A stretch of 64,000 nucleotides of DNA from an uncultured Lachnospiraceae bacterium. Lineage in GTDB: Bacteria; Bacillota; Clostridia; Lachnospirales; Lachnospiraceae. The first letter of the stretch is position 1; each line of letters starts with the position of its first letter. The stretch covers positions 62,001 through 126,000 of the forward strand of contig CAJKGK010000003.1 in the NCBI GenBank assembly GCA_905199445.1, given 5' to 3'. The notes beneath the pieces were generated by a model. It saw only the letters and a program-made list of their open reading frames with translations. It had not been told where the DNA came from and searched no databases. This document shows positions 34,440 to 44,306 of the stretch, piece by piece. Position numbers and translations under genes: made by a program.

Positions 34440-36563
34440 CTATTCCTCATGGTACATAGGCTCAAAAATCCGCTTCGTTTCCTTTAATTCAACGACTTTG
34501 GCCTCTTTTTTAGCATTTTTACAAAAATAATCCTGGGCGCAGACCAGCTTTTTGCCCCGCTTATCCACTTTCTCATAGCTGCCGTCCGGCTGAAGAATAT
34601 GCGCCTTGACGCAGTCCTCCAGCTGTACTTTTAAAATTTCAATCGCCTTTTGTTTACAGGTCTCATCCTCCACAGGAAATGTAATTTCAACACGTTTATC
34701 CAGATTTCTGGGCATCCAGTCCGCACTGCCCATGTACACGTCTTCCCAGCCGTTATTATAGAAATAGAAAATCCGGGCGTGTTCCAGAAAATTTCCCACA
34801 ATAGAGCGCACAGTAATATTTTCACTGACACCGGGCACACCGGTCTTCAGGCAGCAAATTCCCCGAACAATCAGATCAATCTTTACCCCTGCACAGGAAG
34901 CCTTATACAGTTCCACAATAATTTTAGGATCGCACAGGGAGTTCATTTTCGCAATCATATGTGCCGGCTTTCCTTCCTGTGCATTGGTAATTTCCCGCTC
35001 GATAAGCTCAATAAATTTATCCCTCAGCCACAGGGGAGCCACCATAAGCTTGTTCCAATGCGGCGGCTCCGAATAACCGGAAAGCATATTAAAGACCGCT
35101 GTCGCATCCTCTCCGATAGGCTCCGAACAGGTCAAAAGCCCTGTGTCCGTATATAATTTGGCCGTGGCATCATTATAATTGCCGGTCCCAAGATGAACAT
35201 AGCGGCGAATCCCATCCTCGTCCCTGCGAACAACAAGCGTAATTTTACTGTGTGTCTTTAACCCCACAAGGCCGTAGATCACATGACATCCGGCCTTTTC
35301 AAGCATTTGGGCCCATATAATGTTGTTTTCTTCGTCAAAACGGGCCTTCAGTTCCACAAGCACAGACACCTGCTTACCGTTTTCAGCAGCCGCTGCCAGG
35401 GAAGCAATAATCGGCGAATTGCCGCTGACCCGGTAAAGGGTCTGCTTAATTGCCAGCACATTGGGATCCCTGGATGCCTGGCGGACAAAATCGACAACAG
35501 GATCAAAGGTCTGATAGGGATGATGAAGAAAAATATCCTGTCTGCGAATCTGGGTAAAAATATCCTCCTCATGATTTAATTCCTTTACAGGCTGAGGGAT
35601 ATATTTTTTATATTTCAAATGGTCAAACCCTTCAAGACCGTTAATCTTCATTAAAAATGTCAGATCCAGCGGACCATTGATCCGGTAAATTGCACTTTCC
35701 TCCACATTGAGTTCTTTTTTCAGTATTTTCAACAACCGTTTGTCCATGGAGTCTTCCACCTCAAGGCGAATCACCTCTCCCCACTGACGGCGTTTAAGCT
35801 GCTTTTGAATTTCCTTTAACAGGTCAGCGGCTTCCTCCTCTTCAATACTCAAATCTGCATTTCGAATAATCCGATATGGATGGTAGCAAAGCACCTTATT
35901 ATTGAGAAAAAGCTTCTGTATATTTTTTTCAATAATCTGCTCCAGCAAAATAACCGTGGTATCTTCTTTCTTCTCTGAAGGAATGCGCACAACTCTCGGG
36001 AGAACGGAAGGCACCTGTACAGTGGCAAAATCATATTCATCCTCATGATCCGGCCGGTCAATAAGCGCACCGATATTTAAAGACTTATTTCGAATTAATG
36101 GGAAAGGTCTTGAAGAATCTACCGCCATTGGTGTGAGCACAGGATACACATCTCTCATAAAATACTGATCCACATACTCAGCCTGGACTTCATTAAGATG
36201 TTCAAAATTAGTGATCACAACCAAATGATTCTGCTTAAGCTGAGGCAAAAAGGAGCGGGTATACGTATTGTACTGCATTGTACACATTTTATGGGTTTTT
36301 TCATAAATTTTTTCCAGCTGTACAGCCGGTGTCATACCCGCAATATCTTTTTTATTATATTTGGCATGAACCATGTCCTTTAAAGAAGCCACACGAATCA
36401 TAAAAAATTCGTCCAGATTTGACGCCGTGATACTTAAAAACTTCAGACGTTCAAACAGAGGCAGACTTTTATCTCTGGCCTCACTGAGTACACGATAGTT
36501 AAATTCCAGCCAGCTTAATTCCCTGTTCCAGAAATTTTCCGGTTTATTTAATATATCTGCCAT
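34440..36563 (-). CDS. ppk1: Polyphosphate kinase (Ppk1)
   Basis: Reversibly transfers the gamma-phosphate of ATP onto inorganic polyphosphate. Domains in order: N domain (FWNRELSWLEFNYRVLSEA), middle domain, and two PLD-like C domains. The autophosphorylated histidine lies in GLKTHSKITLVVRR and the second histidine in FLEHARIFYFYN; substrate-binding LGTGNYNDATAKLYTD is intact. The start at 36563 is 9 nt behind GAGAGG; two ATGs further upstream touch that site. The 707-residue length is normal. It sits 15 bp behind the ppx stop, giving a kinase/phosphatase operon. Confidence 0.96.
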   Translation of the reverse strand: MADILNKPENFWNRELSWLEFNYRVLSEARDKSLPLFERLKFLSITASNLDEFFMIRVASLKDMVHAKYNKKDIAGMTPAVQLEKIYEKTHKMCTMQYNTYTRSFLPQLKQNHLVVITNFEHLNEVQAEYVDQYFMRDVYPVLTPMAVDSSRPFPLIRNKSLNIGALIDRPDHEDEYDFATVQVPSVLPRVVRIPSEKKEDTTVILLEQIIEKNIQKLFLNNKVLCYHPYRIIRNADLSIEEEEAADLLKEIQKQLKRRQWGEVIRLEVEDSMDKRLLKILKKELNVEESAIYRINGPLDLTFLMKINGLEGFDHLKYKKYIPQPVKELNHEEDIFTQIRRQDIFLHHPYQTFDPVVDFVRQASRDPNVLAIKQTLYRVSGNSPIIASLAAAAENGKQVSVLVELKARFDEENNIIWAQMLEKAGCHVIYGLVGLKTHSKITLVVRRDEDGIRRYVHLGTGNYNDATAKLYTDTGLLTCSEPIGEDATAVFNMLSGYSEPPHWNKLMVAPLWLRDKFIELIEREITNAQEGKPAHMIAKMNSLCDPKIIVELYKASCAGVKIDLIVRGICCLKTGVPGVSENITVRSIVGNFLEHARIFYFYNNGWEDVYMGSADWMPRNLDKRVEITFPVEDETCKQKAIEILKVQLEDCVKAHILQPDGSYEKVDKRGKKLVCAQDYFCKNAKKEAKVVELKETKRIFEPMYHEE

Positions 36564-36578
36564 TGTCATCATCCTCTC

Positions 36579-38117
36579 TTAAATATTCCGCTTCTGACGC
36601 AGCACAGGTTCCAGTCCAAAAATTTCTTCAAACATCTGCTTGCGTGTCTCAAGCGTCCCTTCCTCCAGCGTAAGATCATAAATACTGTCTGCCATAATTT
36701 TTAATTCCTGATTTTTTATAACAATCCGTATGCCCTCAATCTTTTGCTTGTGGCTGCGGTCCATGCCATTGGCCAAACGGAGCATGGCCGCCAGCTTGAC
36801 AACCGCAATAAACTCCTCTTTGGTCATCCGCTGCCAGACATCCGCATAATCCGGAATCTCATTATGAGCGTTATAAAGTACCACTGCAGCAACCATCTCT
36901 TTTTCAGTCTCAGACAAACCAATAATTTCGGTGAGACGGATCAGCTGATACGAAGCACGTATGCCCGACGACATATTGACATATTTTCCACAATCATGAA
37001 GCATCGCCGCCAGCTGTAAAATCAGGCGATGGCGTCCATCCAGACCAGATATTTTTTTCATGCCGTCAAAAAGTGCCAGGGACAGCATCTGAACATTTTC
37101 AATATGTTCTTCATTGCTCTCGTATTTTTTCGCTATATGACGCACGCAGTTTAAAATATCCTTCTCAAAATCATGAGAAAGTACAAACTTTTCCACCCTC
37201 TGACTGTAGTCCACAGCAAGACCGTCACACATACCGGTCTGTGGTTCCCAGAGGCGTTCGACTGTGGAAGCATCCAGAAGCTTTTTATATATAATACTGG
37301 AAGGTACAATAACCGTAGCCAATTCATATGGAATTCCGTATTTATCCGCGATCTCATCCGGTGAAGACTTAAGCAGTTTATTATAAATTTTCAAAAACTG
37401 TTCTCTTGTGAGAAATTCCTTGTTTTTGGCCACATTCACATAGTTTATAATTGAAGAAAATTCTTCACCCACAACGATCATATGGCGTATTTTCAAATCC
37501 TTCAGCCGAAGCCGTCCAAGGGTTTTCATATCATTGCCGATATAGTCTTCCATCACATCCACAAAGCTGGTTGTATGCCCTTCCATACCGGAAAGTATTT
37601 CACGGATTCTTAAAGAGCCCAGACGAATATTCTGGGAAAACTGTAAAACCCCACGATCAAAATAAGATACCTGAAGACTGCCTGACCCTAAATCCACAAT
37701 AGCCGTTCCTTCCTGGATCAGCTGTTCAAAATTCTGCATTTTATAGGCCACGGACTTAAAAATAAGAAAACGCTGTTCTGCATTACTTATAATTTTAACC
37801 CGAAGTCCGGTTTTTATCTGAATCTGGTCCAGAATCAAATCTCGATTCTCCGCCTCTCTCAGGGCGCTGCCGCCAACAGCGGTATAGGCATCTGCACCAT
37901 ATTCTTCCATTTTCAGTCTGAACTTTTTAAGAACATCACACATTTCATTAACAAGCTCATAGCCGATCATTCCTTTTGAATAAGTATCACTGCCCAGTTC
38001 TATAATATAACGGACATGATCCAGCTCCCTGAAACCCAGTTTTCTGGAAATCTCATAAACTTTCATTTCCAGCTGGCTGGAACCGACCTCGATTGCCGCA
38101 AAAGTTTTGACTGCCAT
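36579..38117 (-). CDS. ppx: Ppx/GppA exopolyphosphatase with C-terminal HD domain
   Basis: Hydrolyses terminal phosphates of polyphosphate and/or pppGpp. The ASKHA N-terminal half has FAAIEVGSSQLEMKVYEI and the phosphate loop AIVDLGSGSLQVSYF; the C-terminal half carries an HD-type helical domain with LAAMLHDCGKYVN. The 512-residue length fits the two-domain form. Start at 38117 with GAGGTG 6 nt before; a GTG 9 nt earlier overlaps that site. Coupled to ppk (15-bp gap), so synthesis and breakdown of polyphosphate are co-expressed. Confidence 0.92.
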   Translation of the reverse strand: MAVKTFAAIEVGSSQLEMKVYEISRKLGFRELDHVRYIIELGSDTYSKGMIGYELVNEMCDVLKKFRLKMEEYGADAYTAVGGSALREAENRDLILDQIQIKTGLRVKIISNAEQRFLIFKSVAYKMQNFEQLIQEGTAIVDLGSGSLQVSYFDRGVLQFSQNIRLGSLRIREILSGMEGHTTSFVDVMEDYIGNDMKTLGRLRLKDLKIRHMIVVGEEFSSIINYVNVAKNKEFLTREQFLKIYNKLLKSSPDEIADKYGIPYELATVIVPSSIIYKKLLDASTVERLWEPQTGMCDGLAVDYSQRVEKFVLSHDFEKDILNCVRHIAKKYESNEEHIENVQMLSLALFDGMKKISGLDGRHRLILQLAAMLHDCGKYVNMSSGIRASYQLIRLTEIIGLSETEKEMVAAVVLYNAHNEIPDYADVWQRMTKEEFIAVVKLAAMLRLANGMDRSHKQKIEGIRIVIKNQELKIMADSIYDLTLEEGTLETRKQMFEEIFGLEPVLRQKRNI

Positions 38118-38188
38118 AAAAATCACCTCGTGTTTTAACTGTTTTGACAGGCTGAAATTCTATTTTCAGTCCATTGGCACCTTTAGGT

Positions 38189-39520
38189 TCAGCTGCATGT
38201 CCCCGCTGTATCTTCCCCGGCTTCCATACCGGCCAGGTGATTAATAAACTGCTGGGCAGTACGGCCTGACAGGCCGCCATGGTGCATTTCCCATACAACA
38301 GAAGCCTTTGCAATCTCATCCTCTGACATATGAATGCCAAAACGCCCGGCCAGCTCAGTGGCAATAGCCACATACTCCTTCTGACTGGGTGCCCCGTAAT
38401 AAATAGTTTCACCAAAACGGGTAGCTAAAGAAAGTTTTTCCTGCATAGAGTCACCGCCATGGACATCATCGCTTGCCATCTTACGTTCTCCCCATGTTTC
38501 CCGAATCAGGTGGCGGCGGTTGGAGGTTGCATAGATCAGCACATTATCCGGCTTCGTTTCCAGCCCGCCTTCAATCACCGCCTTCAGATATTTATACTCA
38601 ATTTCAAATTCCTCAAAGGACAGATCATCCATATAAAGAATAAATTTATAGTTCCTGTTTTTAATCTGGGCAATGACCTCCGGAATATCTTTAAACTGGT
38701 GCTTATAAATTTCAATCATACGAAGACCGTCTTTATAATATTCATTTAAAATAGCTTTAATACTTGTGGATTTCCCGGTCCCGCTATCCCCAAAAAGAAG
38801 TACATTATTCGCTCTGCGTCCGTTCACAAAGGCCTGGGTATTATCCACCAGTTTTTTCTTCTGAATTTCATAGCCTACCAAATCCGAAAGATCGACCTTT
38901 TCCGTCCGAGTAATAGGCAAAATCACCGCCGCACCATCTTTTTGAACCACCTTAAATGCCCGGTGCAAACCAAATTTTCCCACACCATATTCTTTGTAAA
39001 ACTGGGTCAGCAGTGTATACATCTGTTGTCTGTCCCGATCCTTTGCAGCCTCAGAAAGTCCCTGACACAGTCGTTCAATGCGTTCGCAAAGTGTATGGCT
39101 GTAAATGATTCCCCTGTTTTTACGTCCCTCATAGCTTCCAATCAGTCCAAGGAAACGAATACCAAGCGCGTGTTCCACCGCCTGCCAGTCCATCTGATAG
39201 GCTTCCATAAAAATGTCCAAATCATGCAAAGCCAGCTCATTTAAACTGCCTTGAATCGCCCCTGTCTTTTCACAGGACATGCTAAACGCGTTTTCATTGG
39301 TTGTCAGCACAAAAGTCAGATAGCCATGCCATAAATTGCCTTCAAAACCATGCGTTCTGGCAATCGTCACCAGCTGGTTAATACAATCGTAAATTGTATC
39401 CACAACAGCCTGACGATCAGCATCTTTGTCATTGTATGTATTGGCTGCCCATGCCATTCGCTCCATCACATGGTCTTCAAAATGTCGGTATAAAATAAGT
39501 TCGTTTATTCTGATATTCAT
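38189..39520 (-). CDS. DUF815 family AAA-type ATPase
   Basis: A 443-residue protein. The N-terminal 200 residues have no motif I recognise. The C-terminal ATPase has LVGYEIQKKKLVDNTQAF, Walker A LLFGDSGTGKST, Walker B FILYMDDLSFEEFE, a sensor stretch IYATSNRRHL and RFGETIYYGAPSQKEY, which together define the DUF815 group, annotated as ATP-binding but of unknown role. It lies 31 bp behind pheA and 71 bp before ppx on one strand. A chaperone-like or remodelling function is possible but not shown. Confidence 0.85.
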   Translation of the reverse strand: MNIRINELILYRHFEDHVMERMAWAANTYNDKDADRQAVVDTIYDCINQLVTIARTHGFEGNLWHGYLTFVLTTNENAFSMSCEKTGAIQGSLNELALHDLDIFMEAYQMDWQAVEHALGIRFLGLIGSYEGRKNRGIIYSHTLCERIERLCQGLSEAAKDRDRQQMYTLLTQFYKEYGVGKFGLHRAFKVVQKDGAAVILPITRTEKVDLSDLVGYEIQKKKLVDNTQAFVNGRRANNVLLFGDSGTGKSTSIKAILNEYYKDGLRMIEIYKHQFKDIPEVIAQIKNRNYKFILYMDDLSFEEFEIEYKYLKAVIEGGLETKPDNVLIYATSNRRHLIRETWGERKMASDDVHGGDSMQEKLSLATRFGETIYYGAPSQKEYVAIATELAGRFGIHMSEDEIAKASVVWEMHHGGLSGRTAQQFINHLAGMEAGEDTAGTCS

Positions 39521-39551
39521 ATTTTCCTATCCCTGGCTTTCTTTAAATTGT

Positions 39552-40691
39552 TTACTCCGCATGAATATAATTTCCCAGAATCTTCAGATTCTTAGCCTCA
39601 GAGGCCACACCAGTCAGCGCATTTTGAACAGCCTTTTGTCTGAAGTTGCCGTCAAAGTCCACAAAAAATCGATACTGCCATTTTTCTCCCCGAATCGGCC
39701 TGGACTCAATACGATTCATATTCAGGCCATTGAAAATAAAGTGCGATAAAATATTATACAGGGTGCCGCTTTCGTGAGGCAGTTCAAAACATATACTGAT
39801 CTGATTGGCTTTTGGCACATATTCCCGATTCTTTGTAAAGATAATAAAACGCGTGGAGTTATTGCCGATATCATTGATATTGGATTGAAGTACACACAAC
39901 CCATGAAATTTGGCCGCAGCCTGGCTGGCAATGGCGCCCTGGCTTAAATCACCGTCGTCGATCACTTTTTTCGCCGCAATTGCCGTATTTGTTGTACTCA
40001 TCTGCTTCCATTCCCCATGTTTTCCAAGAAAACGGCGACACTGAAGCAGCCCCTGAGGATGAGAATAAACGGTGCGAATATCCTGGATCTTTGCCCCCGG
40101 AACCCCGAGAAGGGCATGCTCCACCTTAACAACATATTCGCCTACAATATAGTTATCATAAGCCCCCATTAAATCATAAACATCGGTAATAATTCCCGTC
40201 GAAGAATTTTCCACCGGCAGCACGCCATACTGTGCCTCTCCATTTTTTATAGCCTCCATGGCTTCCTTAAAGGTGGCGACATGAAAGGCCTTTACGTCAC
40301 TGCCAAAATATCCCAGCATGGCCTGATGGCCATAAGCACCCGGCACACCGTTATAGACAACCTTTGTCTCCGGAGTAAACGTCTGTGCACGGCATGTAAA
40401 ACCACTGTAGCCATCCCAACCGCTGCTCATAAGCATATACTGACGCATACGGCTGATGGTCATCAGCTGATTAAACAGTGCCTCCACGCCTTGTCTGTTA
40501 AAATCTGTATGCGCCAGGGCACTGACCTTCTCGATCTTTTCCTTTTCACGTTGGGTGTCCAAAACAGCCTTTCCAATCTTTTTTTTATATTCAGCCACAC
40601 CCTCTGCAGCTTTCATTCGCTGCTCGAACAGGGATACAATCTGGCTGTCAATATGATCAATTTCTTCTCTAAGCTTTTGTAATTCGTCCAT
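39552..40691 (-). CDS. pheA: Bifunctional chorismate mutase / prephenate dehydratase
   Basis: Carries out the two steps from chorismate to phenylpyruvate for phenylalanine synthesis. N-terminal AroQ chorismate mutase helix bundle (LREEIDHIDSQIVSLFEQRM), then the dehydratase (VVYNGVPGAYGHQAMLGYFG; VLPVENSSTGIITDVYDLM; NSTRFIIFTK), then an ACT domain with the phenylalanine-binding ESRP motif (MNRIESRPIRGEKWQY), so feedback inhibition is expected. 379 residues, the usual P-protein length. It lies 37 bp downstream of add. No T-box leader was seen. Confidence 0.97.
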   Translation of the reverse strand: MDELQKLREEIDHIDSQIVSLFEQRMKAAEGVAEYKKKIGKAVLDTQREKEKIEKVSALAHTDFNRQGVEALFNQLMTISRMRQYMLMSSGWDGYSGFTCRAQTFTPETKVVYNGVPGAYGHQAMLGYFGSDVKAFHVATFKEAMEAIKNGEAQYGVLPVENSSTGIITDVYDLMGAYDNYIVGEYVVKVEHALLGVPGAKIQDIRTVYSHPQGLLQCRRFLGKHGEWKQMSTTNTAIAAKKVIDDGDLSQGAIASQAAAKFHGLCVLQSNINDIGNNSTRFIIFTKNREYVPKANQISICFELPHESGTLYNILSHFIFNGLNMNRIESRPIRGEKWQYRFFVDFDGNFRQKAVQNALTGVASEAKNLKILGNYIHAE

Positions 40692-40728
40692 TTGAAATGT
40701 CTCTCCCGCTTAAGTCTCTTTTTCTGCT

Positions 40729-41715
40729 TTACTTATATTTTTCTTCAATCAGAGCACGAAGCCGCTCCTTTTCCATGGATGAAATAAATGCGCCCTCTGC
40801 CGCATAGAGGTTCATCCGTTTAAAATCCTGGCAATCCCAGCCAAAGGCTTCATGCAGCAGTCTGTACTCCTTATAGGCTTTTGTATCACAGACGATCATA
40901 TCATCCGTATTTACAGTCACATGAACACCGGCCTCATAAAGCCTGCGAATCGGATGGGCAGCGATATCCACAACTGCGCCGGTCTGAATGTTACTTGTAG
41001 GGCAGACTTCAAGGGTAACATGGCGGTCAATCAAAAGCTGAATCAGCGATTCATCTTCCACAGCCCGGATACCATGACCAATTCTTCTCGCCCCGTTTTC
41101 CACAGCCAGCCGAATACTTTCCGGTCCCGCCTTTTCTCCGGCATGAACGCAAAACGGGATTTCTTCCTGATTAAGCACCTCAAATTGTCCCTCATACATT
41201 TTTGTGGGATAACAAACTTCATCTCCGACCAGATCAATGCCTACAACACCACGATGTAAATACTGTATAGCCTCCACAATGGTTGCAAAATTATCTTTTT
41301 CGTCGGCTCCTCTCACTGTACATAAAATCAGATTGGCGCGAATTTGATGGCTGTCTGCCACAGCTTTTTTCATTCCGGCAACAGCAGCCTCCACCACCTG
41401 CCCCTGACGAAGCCCTCTCAAAGTATGATATTGAGGAATGATACGAATCTCCGCATATAAGATCCCCTGAGCATCCATATCTCTGACCAGCTCATAGACG
41501 GCACGGCGGATTGCTTTTCGCTCCTGCAATACGGTAAATGCCAGGTCAAACCGTTTCAAATATTCTGTTAAATCCGTACAGCGATTGGGCACACGCAAAT
41601 ACTTATCCAGCAGCCGCACATCATAGGTTGGCATATAGGCCCCCTGCTCTCTGGCCAGTTCAAGTAAAGTCTGGGGTCTGACCGAACCTTCCAGATGAAC
41701 ATGCAAATCGATCAT
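40729..41715 (-). CDS. add: Adenosine deaminase
   Basis: Deaminates adenosine to inosine (possibly adenine, by family kinship). Zinc ligands and catalytic residues are visible: HVHLEGSVRP, FCVHAGE, RRIGHGIRAV, LEVCPTSN and NTDD. The 328-residue length is normal. GGAGG is 10 nt before the ATG at 41715. It is the first gene of the minus-strand run add-pheA-DUF815-ppx-ppk-rpiR-nanE, which shows no terminator inside. Confidence 0.93.
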   Translation of the reverse strand: MIDLHVHLEGSVRPQTLLELAREQGAYMPTYDVRLLDKYLRVPNRCTDLTEYLKRFDLAFTVLQERKAIRRAVYELVRDMDAQGILYAEIRIIPQYHTLRGLRQGQVVEAAVAGMKKAVADSHQIRANLILCTVRGADEKDNFATIVEAIQYLHRGVVGIDLVGDEVCYPTKMYEGQFEVLNQEEIPFCVHAGEKAGPESIRLAVENGARRIGHGIRAVEDESLIQLLIDRHVTLEVCPTSNIQTGAVVDIAAHPIRRLYEAGVHVTVNTDDMIVCDTKAYKEYRLLHEAFGWDCQDFKRMNLYAAEGAFISSMEKERLRALIEEKYK

Positions 41716-41799
41716 CGCTCATACGCCTCCTTGCACAAATGTTAATCATCTCTGTATATTTTAACAGATGAATCTGCAAAAGTACAGGGTTTAGAAAAT

Positions 41800-41848
41800 G
41801 AAAATCCGCACAAGAAGCAGACCTGACGCCTGCCCTTTGTGCGGACTT
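41800..41848 (-). terminator. Intrinsic terminator after the rRNA methyltransferase gene
   Basis: TCCGCACAA and TTGTGCGGA (41837-41845 and 41805-41813) form a stem; on the minus strand TTTTCATTTTC follows. It separates this gene from add. Confidence 0.78.
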
Positions 41849-41855
41849 ATAAGAA

Positions 41856-43058
41856 TTATATTTCATCACAAACCTGAAATATATAAAATTTTAAATAGTA
41901 GGACTCATCTGCTGCCCACAAAATCGGATGATCCGGCGCCTGAGTTCTGAATTCTACCTGACGCAGACGTTTATGGGCGTTTTTAGCCGCCTGATGGATC
42001 GTCTGCGTAAACAGCTCATAGGACATGAAATGTGAGCAGGAACAGGTAGCCAGATAACCGCCGGGACGAACAAGTTTCATCCCTCTCAGATTAATTTCCC
42101 GATAGCCTCTCACTGCATTTTTAATTGAATTTCTGGATTTCGTAAATGCCGGAGGATCCAAAATCACCACATCAAACTGCTCACCGTTTTGCTCCAGTTG
42201 AGGAAGGAGATCAAAAACATCGGCACACTGAAACTTTACCACATCCTCCAAACCGTTTAAACGGGCATTCTCCTGTGCACACTCAACAGCCAGTCCAGAG
42301 GCATCCACACCGAGAACAGACGCGGCTTTAGCAATTCCGGCATTTAAAGCAAAAGAACCGGTGTGCGTAAAACAGTCCAAAACCCTGGCACCACGGCAAA
42401 GCTTTTGAATGGCCAGACGATTATATTTTTGGTCCAGAAAGAAACCGGTTTTTTGTCCATTTTCCACATCAACCATGTACTTAACACCATTTTCCTCAAT
42501 CTGTATCCGGGTGTCAAAGGGCGCGCCGATAAAGCCCTTCACCCGTTCCATACCCTCATTGAGTCGGACTTTGGCATCACTTCGTTCATACACCCCCCTG
42601 ATCTGAATACCGTCAGCCAAAAGCACTTCCTTTACACAATCCACAATCATTTCTTTCATCCGGTCAATGCCCAAGGCCAGAGATTCCACAACAAGACAGT
42701 CTTCAAATTTATCTACAACGATTCCAGGAAGGAAATCTGCTTCTCCGAAAATCAGACGACAGCTTGAGGTATCTGTCACTTTTTTTCGATATTCCCAGGC
42801 CTCACGGACTCTGTTTAAAATAAAATCCCAATTGATTTTGACATCCGGCTGCCTTGTCATCATTCGAACCGTAATTTTGGATTTAGTATTAATAAAACCC
42901 TGGCCCAGCAAAAAGCCGTCGAAATCCTTGACCATAACCAGATCGCCATTTTCAAAGCTGCCCATGATCATATCAATCTCATTATCAAAAATCCACATTC
43001 CGCCGGATTTCAGCTGCCGTCCCTCACCCTTCTTTAAAATCACCTGTGCTTTACTCAT
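41856..43058 (-). CDS. Class I SAM-dependent rRNA methyltransferase, RlmI/YwbD type
   Basis: A 400-residue protein with an N-terminal PUA domain (QVILKKGEGRQLKSGGMWIF), a central segment (VENGQKTGFFLDQKYNR), a SAM-binding Rossmann fold (VLDCFTHTGSFALNAG; LGVDAS) and the catalytic loop ILDPPAF. This is the architecture of RlmI, which makes m5C1962 in E. coli 23S rRNA. The thiolate cysteine is expected in TCSCSHF. It is expressed alone, ending at an intrinsic terminator. Confidence 0.9.
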   Translation of the reverse strand: MSKAQVILKKGEGRQLKSGGMWIFDNEIDMIMGSFENGDLVMVKDFDGFLLGQGFINTKSKITVRMMTRQPDVKINWDFILNRVREAWEYRKKVTDTSSCRLIFGEADFLPGIVVDKFEDCLVVESLALGIDRMKEMIVDCVKEVLLADGIQIRGVYERSDAKVRLNEGMERVKGFIGAPFDTRIQIEENGVKYMVDVENGQKTGFFLDQKYNRLAIQKLCRGARVLDCFTHTGSFALNAGIAKAASVLGVDASGLAVECAQENARLNGLEDVVKFQCADVFDLLPQLEQNGEQFDVVILDPPAFTKSRNSIKNAVRGYREINLRGMKLVRPGGYLATCSCSHFMSYELFTQTIHQAAKNAHKRLRQVEFRTQAPDHPILWAADESYYLKFYIFQVCDEI

Positions 43059-43219
43059 ATAACTATCCTTTCATTTATAACGATCCTTTTTGTAAATACC
43101 TTTTCATTCACAGTAAAATTTAAAGAGTGCAATTATCCCTTCCCTGCCATCCAGTGGAGAAAATCGCCCTCTTTTTTTGTCATTTGTAAAAGATTATGTA
43201 GTTTTATTAGGCTTATCGC

Positions 43220-43654
43220 TTATGCAATCATCTGATCCGGAAACTGCTGATTAAACACATCCTTAAGTTTCTTTAATTCACTCTCCAAGAAGTTGACACG
43301 AATCATAAGCAATTCCTTGCTTTCTTCAACTTTCAACGCCTCATTAAGTTTACGGTCCAGATCCAAATGGCCCTCTGCCACTGCCTGAATGCTTCTTCTT
43401 GTCTCAAGCTCCAAGGTTGTTTTAAGATTCCGGACAACCAGTTCCAGATCCTCCACCCGTTCTGAAAGTACCCGGATATCCAACTTCATATCCCGGACAT
43501 GGGCTTGAAGCTTCTCAATATCGGAACGCATGTCCTTCATCTCAGCCATCATATCCGCTATATCAGCCTTCATGTCATCAACAGCCCCTTTCATAGGCTG
43601 GATTTTGGCATCCATTAAATCCGAAATAGCCTTCAATAACTCTCTGTCATTCAC
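43220..43654 (-). CDS. Coiled-coil protein of unknown function
   Basis: A 144-residue soluble protein almost entirely made of heptad-like repeats (MKADIADMMAEMKDMRSDIEK; LSERVEDLELVVRNLKTTLE). It has no signal peptide or membrane segment. Similar short coiled-coil genes with repeated MKADI/MRSDIE-type heptads are common in Lachnospiraceae; I know of no function. GTAGG lies 7 nt before the ATG. A promoter TGGACT, 17 bp, TATAAT (43706-43711) is upstream. Confidence 0.7.
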   Translation of the reverse strand: MNDRELLKAISDLMDAKIQPMKGAVDDMKADIADMMAEMKDMRSDIEKLQAHVRDMKLDIRVLSERVEDLELVVRNLKTTLELETRRSIQAVAEGHLDLDRKLNEALKVEESKELLMIRVNFLESELKKLKDVFNQQFPDQMIA

Positions 43655-43705
43655 TTGCCTACACCAATCCTTTCACAAATAGTAAACCTTCGCTTACAGG
43701 TAAAA

Positions 43706-43734
43706 ATTATATCATAAGCCATCGACAAAGTCCA
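43706..43734 (-). promoter_or_regulatory. Candidate promoter of the coiled-coil gene
   Basis: TGGACT (43734-43729) and TATAAT (43711-43706) on the minus strand with a 17-bp spacer. Confidence 0.55.
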
Positions 43735-43891
43735 TACGCTGATGGCATACCCAATTGCCCAAAAGGCCAATACATGAATAACAGCAACATGTCTTATACG
43801 TGAACTCCCCATTGTCTAAATCCAGTGAGATTGCGGTGGCCTTATTTCAAATAAGATGCATAAAACAGTACCTGCCGGGCATATTATATCT

Positions 43892-44302
43892 ATGAAGAAA
43901 AGTTTTATTCTTTGTGGTCTTACAGGCTGGTGTATGGAAGTACTATGGACAGGTATTGGTTCCATAGTGTCACGGGACCCTAAGCTAACCTGTAAGACTT
44001 CGATTTGGATGTTTCCCATTTATGGTATGGCTGCTTTGCTTTCCCCCATCAGCAAACATCTGGCAGGCAAAAATTTCTTACTTAGAGGAGGGATTTACAC
44101 ACTTTGTATCTTTGCCACAGAATTTACCACCGGATCAATTCTGAAAAAGTACAATGTCTGCCCATGGGACTACAGTAATCAGCCGGCAAATATTAAAGGA
44201 TTAATCAATTTAACGTATACACCGCTGTGGTTTGGTGCAGGTCTTTTCTTCGAAAAACTTTTAAAGCTTCAGGATGCTGTACATCAAAAAGCACTTCTTT
44301 GA
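43892..44302 (+). CDS. CmpB-like (putative ABC-transporter type IV) membrane protein
   Basis: A 136-residue protein with four hydrophobic segments. The end CPWDYSNQPANIKGLINL and TPLWFGAGLFFEKL is the signature of the PF06541 family, small membrane proteins of unknown function once named ABC-transporter type IV. The ATG at 43892 gives the family-like start MKKSFILCGLTGWCMEV, but no convincing Shine-Dalgarno is present. It ends 4 bp from the convergent Crp/Fnr gene. Confidence 0.72.
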   Translation: MKKSFILCGLTGWCMEVLWTGIGSIVSRDPKLTCKTSIWMFPIYGMAALLSPISKHLAGKNFLLRGGIYTLCIFATEFTTGSILKKYNVCPWDYSNQPANIKGLINLTYTPLWFGAGLFFEKLLKLQDAVHQKALL

Positions 44303-44306
44303 ACGA

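Noticed and set aside
40692..41715. T-box or attenuator before pheA
   Set aside because: pheA follows add after 37 bp, leaving no room for a T-box; none of its consensus is present.
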